Of a DNA stretch of 10,617 nt, positions 7,927 to 10,617 are shown piece after piece (the first letter of the stretch is position 1; every line of letters begins with the position of its first letter). The position numbers were made by a program, and so were the translations under genes. Below the pieces are notes generated by a model, which did no database searches, was not told the origin of the DNA, and saw only the letters and a program-made list of their open reading frames with translations. This DNA comes from an uncultured Clostridiaceae bacterium (GTDB lineage: Bacteria > Bacillota > Clostridia > Lachnospirales > Lachnospiraceae): positions 1 through 10,617 of the forward strand of contig CAMWOF010000053.1 of NCBI GenBank assembly GCA_947175805.1. Direction: 5' to 3'.

Positions 7927-9666
7927 ATGCTGGGAATTGGCTCCGTAGTAGACGGAAAGTATAAAATACTGAATAAGATTGGGCAGGGAGGCATGAGTAT
8001 TGTCTATCTTGCCATGAATGAAAAAGCAAACAAACAGTGGGCGATTAAGGAGGTCCGCAAGGATGGCGTCCAGGACAATGTCGTATTTCAGCAGGGCTTG
8101 GTTGCAGAGACGGAGATTTTAAAGAATTTAAATCATAAATGTTTGCCGAGCATTGTAGATATCATTGAAAGTGACGACAGATTTTTAATTGTCATGGATT
8201 ACATTGAGGGAAATTCGTTAAACACGTTGCTGGAGGAAGCAGGGGCGCAGCCCCAGGAGAAGGTAATTGCATGGGGCAAGGAACTTTGTGATGTACTGGG
8301 GTATCTGCATCATTGCAACCCGCCAATTATTTATCGGGATATGAAGCCGTCTAATATTATGTTGAAGCCGGACGGTACACTGACGCTGATTGATTTTGGC
8401 GCTGCAAGGGAATACAAGCAGCACAGAAAAGAGGACACAATAAGTCTGGGGACAGAGGGCTATGCGGCGCCGGAGCAGTTTGGAGGAAAAGGACAGACGG
8501 ATGCGAGAACAGATATTTATACATTAGGGGCAACACTGTATCACCTTGTGACAAACAGGTATCCCTGTCAGCCGCCGGATTATGTTATCGGTCCGATTAC
8601 GGAGGTAGACCCTTCTCTCTCTCCGGGGTTAGAAGAAATTATTTTAAAATGCACAAGGAGAGACCCCAGGGAGCGGTATCAAAGCTGTGACGAGCTTTAT
8701 TATGCGTTGGAGCATTATGATGAGCAGGATATAAAGTATAAAAAGGCGCAGAAGGTAAAGTTGGGTATATTTATTTTCTTTTTGCTGGCAACGATAGCCG
8801 GGGGTATTACCACGGCGTATGGCCATGCCATGGAGATGCAGGTCAGGGGACAGACTTACGAGAGTTATGTAGCCGATGCAGTGACTAAAACAACGGCGGA
8901 TGAAATTCTGGATACCTACAGGGACGCTATCTCTTTGGCGCCGGAACGTGAGGAAGCGTATATGGCAATGCTAAATACGATGCTGGAGGACGGGTATCTG
9001 GACGAGGGAGAAGATAAATACCTGCGATTCGTTCTGGCGGCGGTATCTGAAAACGGTTCCACGAATGAGGCAAATTTTGAGACAAATAGGCAGGGGTATT
9101 CGGATTTCGCATATGAGTTGGGAAAGGCATACTGGTATAATTACTGTCTAATCGACTCTGAAACCGGTACATATAAGGAGCAGCGGGAGCATAATCTGGC
9201 AGCCCGCTGGTTTGAAAGGGTTGTGGACAGCGATGAAGCAAAGGGAAAAGAAAAATATGCAAATGCACAGGTGTATGCAAAAATGGGAGGTTATTACAGC
9301 AGGCTGGGAGTGATAGATAAGGCAGGAGATGCCGAGGTAAATTATTCCACCTATTTATTTGATTTAATGGAGCTTTATCAAGGGCAGGAGTCCAATACGG
9401 TTACAAGATTGTATCTAAATAAAGAAATCATTTATCAAATTGCCACATGTGCCAATTACTATGCGGCGGAGGGCGTCGAACGGGAGTTGCTTGAGCAAAC
9501 AATGGAAGCTATAGAGGAAGAGGTGAAAAATGCCGCCTCTGATGCGATGAATCAGGAGATATTTGCAGAGCAGCTTGAAAAAATTGTGCAGTACGCAGAT
9601 ACGGCAAAAAAGTCAATTGTATCGGCATACGGCGCGGTGGGCGGTAAATATCCTGCCCGGGATTAA
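7927..9666 (+). CDS. Transmembrane Hanks-type Ser/Thr protein kinase with TPR-like sensor region
   Basis: A 579-residue receptor-like kinase. The cytoplasmic kinase domain (about 10-265) is complete: glycine loop GQGGMSIVYLA (19-29), ATP-binding Lys41 in AIKEV, an acidic partner in AETEIL (E61 or E63), catalytic loop IIYRDMKPSN with D138, DFG at 156-158, a Thr-containing activation segment (DTISLGTEGY) and APE at 181-183. The catalytic loop has YRD where HRD is more usual. A single membrane helix follows at about 279-297. The remaining 280 residues would be outside the cell. They contain no PASTA repeat, but are helical with TPR-like pairs (LAARWFERVVDSDEA, NAQVYAKMGGYYSRLG). GAGGTG at 7915-7920 lies six bases before the ATG. 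Placed after the FHA and PP2C genes in a pilus operon, it probably senses an envelope or pilus condition and phosphorylates operon partners; the ligand and substrates are not shown by the sequence. Confidence 0.93.
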   Translation: MLGIGSVVDGKYKILNKIGQGGMSIVYLAMNEKANKQWAIKEVRKDGVQDNVVFQQGLVAETEILKNLNHKCLPSIVDIIESDDRFLIVMDYIEGNSLNTLLEEAGAQPQEKVIAWGKELCDVLGYLHHCNPPIIYRDMKPSNIMLKPDGTLTLIDFGAAREYKQHRKEDTISLGTEGYAAPEQFGGKGQTDARTDIYTLGATLYHLVTNRYPCQPPDYVIGPITEVDPSLSPGLEEIILKCTRRDPRERYQSCDELYYALEHYDEQDIKYKKAQKVKLGIFIFFLLATIAGGITTAYGHAMEMQVRGQTYESYVADAVTKTTADEILDTYRDAISLAPEREEAYMAMLNTMLEDGYLDEGEDKYLRFVLAAVSENGSTNEANFETNRQGYSDFAYELGKAYWYNYCLIDSETGTYKEQREHNLAARWFERVVDSDEAKGKEKYANAQVYAKMGGYYSRLGVIDKAGDAEVNYSTYLFDLMELYQGQESNTVTRLYLNKEIIYQIATCANYYAAEGVERELLEQTMEAIEEEVKNAASDAMNQEIFAEQLEKIVQYADTAKKSIVSAYGAVGGKYPARD

Positions 9667-9679
9667 GTTGATACAGCAT

Positions 9680-9685
9680 AGGAGG
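9680..9685 (+). promoter_or_regulatory. Ribosome binding site deciding the small membrane protein start
   Basis: A perfect AGGAGG lies six bases before the ATG at 9692. It supports that start over an in-frame ATG at 9563, which would overlap the kinase gene by about 100 bases and add a non-hydrophobic, basic extension. Confidence 0.75.
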
Positions 9686-9691
9686 TTGGAT

Positions 9692-10222
9692 ATGGTTCCA
9701 GGAACAATTGAGAGTTATCATCAGATGTACCAAATTGGGCTGACGGTAACTTTAGTATTAGCAGGGATAACCGTCTTGCTATTTTTTGTTTTCAGAATAA
9801 ATAAAATAATAAATGATATGGCAGGCATCACCAAACGAAAAGAATTAAGGCTGCGGGGAACAGGTGAAGCCAAGGTAAAAAAAACCATGAAAAAAGAAAG
9901 ACTTGCAAAAAAGACGGAAAAAAGGAAAAGAAAAAAACACAGTGGGGCCACGGAGGTATTAAATGCACCAGGAGGCGGTCCTACGGAGGTATTAAATGCA
10001 CTAGGAGGCAGTCCTACGGAGGTATTGAATGTGCCAGACGGTGCAGAGGCTAAGGAGAGGCAGGCATTGGAGATAGTATCAACAGGGGCTGCCATTCAGA
10101 AAGCTGTGAAGGCATCTGGGACAACAGAGCGTCTGATGCATGCACCGGATGCAGGGGAAATCAGGATTACCATTTTACAGGAAATCATGTATGTTCATGC
10201 GGATGAGGTTATTGTGGTTTAA
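9692..10222 (+). CDS. Small membrane protein with Lys-rich tail and TEVLN repeats
   Basis: A 176-residue protein that I cannot assign to a named family. A short, uncharged-to-acidic N-terminus precedes one membrane helix (about 15-35). It is followed by RINKII and a very Lys/Arg-rich stretch (about 48-83), so the positive-inside rule puts the C-terminal part in the cytoplasm. Residues 87-119 are three 11-residue tandem repeats beginning TEVLNAPGG, TEVLNALGG and TEVLNVPDG, followed at 144-152 by a related TTERLMHAP. The protein ends in a beta-like hydrophobic segment (ITILQEIMYVHADEVIVV). The repeated Thr residues (T87, T98, T109) sit on a cytoplasmic tail right beside a kinase, a phosphatase and an FHA protein whose linker holds the matching TTVLDAP. 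The tail therefore looks like a multi-site kinase substrate and FHA docking platform. That role is inference; the anchor and the repeats are seen directly. Confidence 0.75.
   Translation: MVPGTIESYHQMYQIGLTVTLVLAGITVLLFFVFRINKIINDMAGITKRKELRLRGTGEAKVKKTMKKERLAKKTEKRKRKKHSGATEVLNAPGGGPTEVLNALGGSPTEVLNVPDGAEAKERQALEIVSTGAAIQKAVKASGTTERLMHAPDAGEIRITILQEIMYVHADEVIVV
9950..10048 (+). repeat. Three tandem 33-base in-frame repeats
   Basis: Units start at 9950, 9983 and 10016, each beginning ACGGAGGTATT. The first two are nearly identical and the third is more diverged. Each unit encodes 11 residues (TEVLN-x-x-G/D-G-x-x). Because the unit is a multiple of three bases, copy number could change without breaking the frame. 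Confidence 0.85.
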
Positions 10223-10265
10223 GTGTTTGAAGGAGCAATACATAGTATGCAGGGAGGAGAAAGTT

Positions 10266-10617
10266 ATGTTAAAGAATACAAAAAGGAAAATAATAGCTGC
10301 TTTTTTAGTGCTGCTTGTGGTGTCTGTGGCATGTATTCCGAATGATTGGCTTCATGCTGAGGGGGAAAACAGTGAGAGCGGGGGAGATAAGGTGGAAGAA
10401 ACCGTTTCCCCGGCAGATGGTGTCACCATAGAAAATTACGAAAGAAAGTATAGCGCAGATGGGAAGAAATATTACTTTAAGAATAAACAGGGGGAGGTTT
10501 CTGAGGAAGGCCAACCGAATCTTCAGGCGGTAGAGGTTATTATTGATAAGGAAAAATATGATTCTGTGAAAATGAATAATCAGGAAACTGTCTCTAATAC
10601 ACATCAGACGCTGCCGA
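10266..10617 (+). CDS. Secreted protein, N-terminal fragment (runs off the window)
   Basis: The frame opens with ATG at 10266, preceded by GGAGGAG at 10253-10259 with six bases of spacing, and stays open to the right edge (117 codons). The N-terminus is a clear signal peptide: basic MLKNTKRK, a hydrophobic core IIAAFLVLLVVSVA, and a probable signal peptidase I site after A31 (WLHA before EGEN). Cys23 follows the core, but the residue at -3 is Ser, so a lipoprotein is less likely. The mature part begins with an acidic, Ser/Gly-rich stretch and then a charged segment (YERKYSADGKKYYFKNKQG) with no domain I recognise. Codons from 108 onward overlap the adapter-like sequence at 10588-10617, so only about 107 residues are trustworthy. 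Position suggests a surface protein exported alongside the pilus system, but the function is unknown. Confidence 0.78.
   Translation, partial: MLKNTKRKIIAAFLVLLVVSVACIPNDWLHAEGENSESGGDKVEETVSPADGVTIENYERKYSADGKKYYFKNKQGEVSEEGQPNLQAVEVIIDKEKYDSVKMNNQETVSNTHQTLP
10588..10617. other. Sequencing-adapter-like sequence (Nextera/Tn5 mosaic end plus read-1 tail)
   Basis: The last 30 bases match the reverse complement of the Nextera read-1 transposase adapter (mosaic end CTGTCTCTTATACACATCT continuing GACGCTGCCGA) at 28 of 30 positions. The two differences are T-to-A at 10596 and 10606. On the minus strand the segment translates as MCIRDS, the peptide this adapter yields. It is almost certainly an assembly or trimming artefact at a contig end, not genomic sequence. 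Confidence 0.88.

Larger units (their letters stand above)
1..10587 (+). other. Probable single operon: Tad pilus genes joined to a Ser/Thr phospho-signalling cassette
   Basis: All genes lie on the plus strand with gaps of about 13-45 bases, mostly filled by ribosome binding sites. I found no hairpin followed by a T run and no convincing sigma-A promoter in any gap. The promoter must lie before base 1 and the terminator past the right edge. Gene order: A24 peptidase, WG/TPR protein, TadE-like, DUF5702, TadE-like, DUF6382-FHA, PP2C, kinase, small TEVLN-repeat membrane protein, secreted protein. Confidence 0.65.

Noticed and set aside
9563..9691. N-terminal extension of the small membrane protein from an ATG at 9563
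   Set aside because: It overlaps the kinase coding region and lacks a ribosome binding site, whereas AGGAGG sits six bases before the ATG at 9692.
9721..10095. Minus-strand frame of 124 codons opposite the small membrane protein
   Set aside because: Its repeats simply mirror the plus-strand 33-base repeats, and the plus-strand frame has the membrane helix, charge pattern and ribosome binding site.
10247..10265. ATG at 10247 as start of the last gene
   Set aside because: It is out of frame with the signal-peptide frame; the ATG at 10266 has GGAGGAG at proper spacing.
10223..10265. Possible terminator after the small membrane protein
   Set aside because: No inverted repeat or T run is present; the gap holds only the next gene's ribosome binding site.
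10305..10604. Minus-strand frame beginning MCIRDS
   Set aside because: Its start lies in adapter-like sequence, and it is antisense to a plus-strand gene with a signal peptide and a good ribosome binding site.

Overview
The window reads as a piece of a low-to-moderate GC Gram-positive chromosome, most likely a Clostridia or Lachnospiraceae-type gut or anaerobe genome. The reasons are purine-rich Shine-Dalgarno sites before nearly every gene, AT-rich codon use in the first half, DUF5702- and DUF6382-type proteins that I associate with Clostridia, and an all-plus-strand, tightly packed gene order. No RNA gene, CRISPR array, insertion sequence, promoter or terminator is evident. No gap between genes is longer than about 45 bases, so the whole window looks like the inside of one long operon that begins before base 1 and continues past the right edge.

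Layout. The left half (about 1-5584) is the back end of a Tad/Flp (type IVc) pilus locus. It holds a small A24 prepilin peptidase (open at the left edge), a membrane-anchored TPR plus WG-repeat protein, a TadE-like pseudopilin, a very large DUF5702 (TadG-like) protein with a long coiled-coil middle, and a second TadE-like pseudopilin. The right half (5611-10222) is a Ser/Thr phospho-signalling cassette: a DUF6382-FHA protein, a PP2C phosphatase, a transmembrane Hanks-type kinase with a TPR-like extracytoplasmic part, and a small membrane protein with a Lys-rich cytoplasmic tail and three perfect-length 11-residue TEVLN repeats. The last gene (10266 to the edge) encodes the start of a secreted protein. 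Its final 30 bases match the Nextera/Tn5 sequencing adapter at 28 of 30 positions, so genuine genomic sequence probably ends near 10587.

How the genes may work together. The peptidase would cleave the pilins and the TadE-like proteins. The TadE and DUF5702 proteins would form minor or assembly components of the pilus at the cell surface, and the WG/TPR protein would sit outside the membrane beside them. The kinase and phosphatase would set a phosphorylation state read by the FHA domain. The most interesting clue is a T-x-V-L-(N/D)-A-P motif present three times in the small membrane protein (with one or two variants) and also in the linker of the FHA protein itself. This suggests a self-contained kinase, phosphothreonine motif and FHA reader circuit attached to the pilus machine. 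That circuit is an inference from motifs and gene order, not something the sequence proves.
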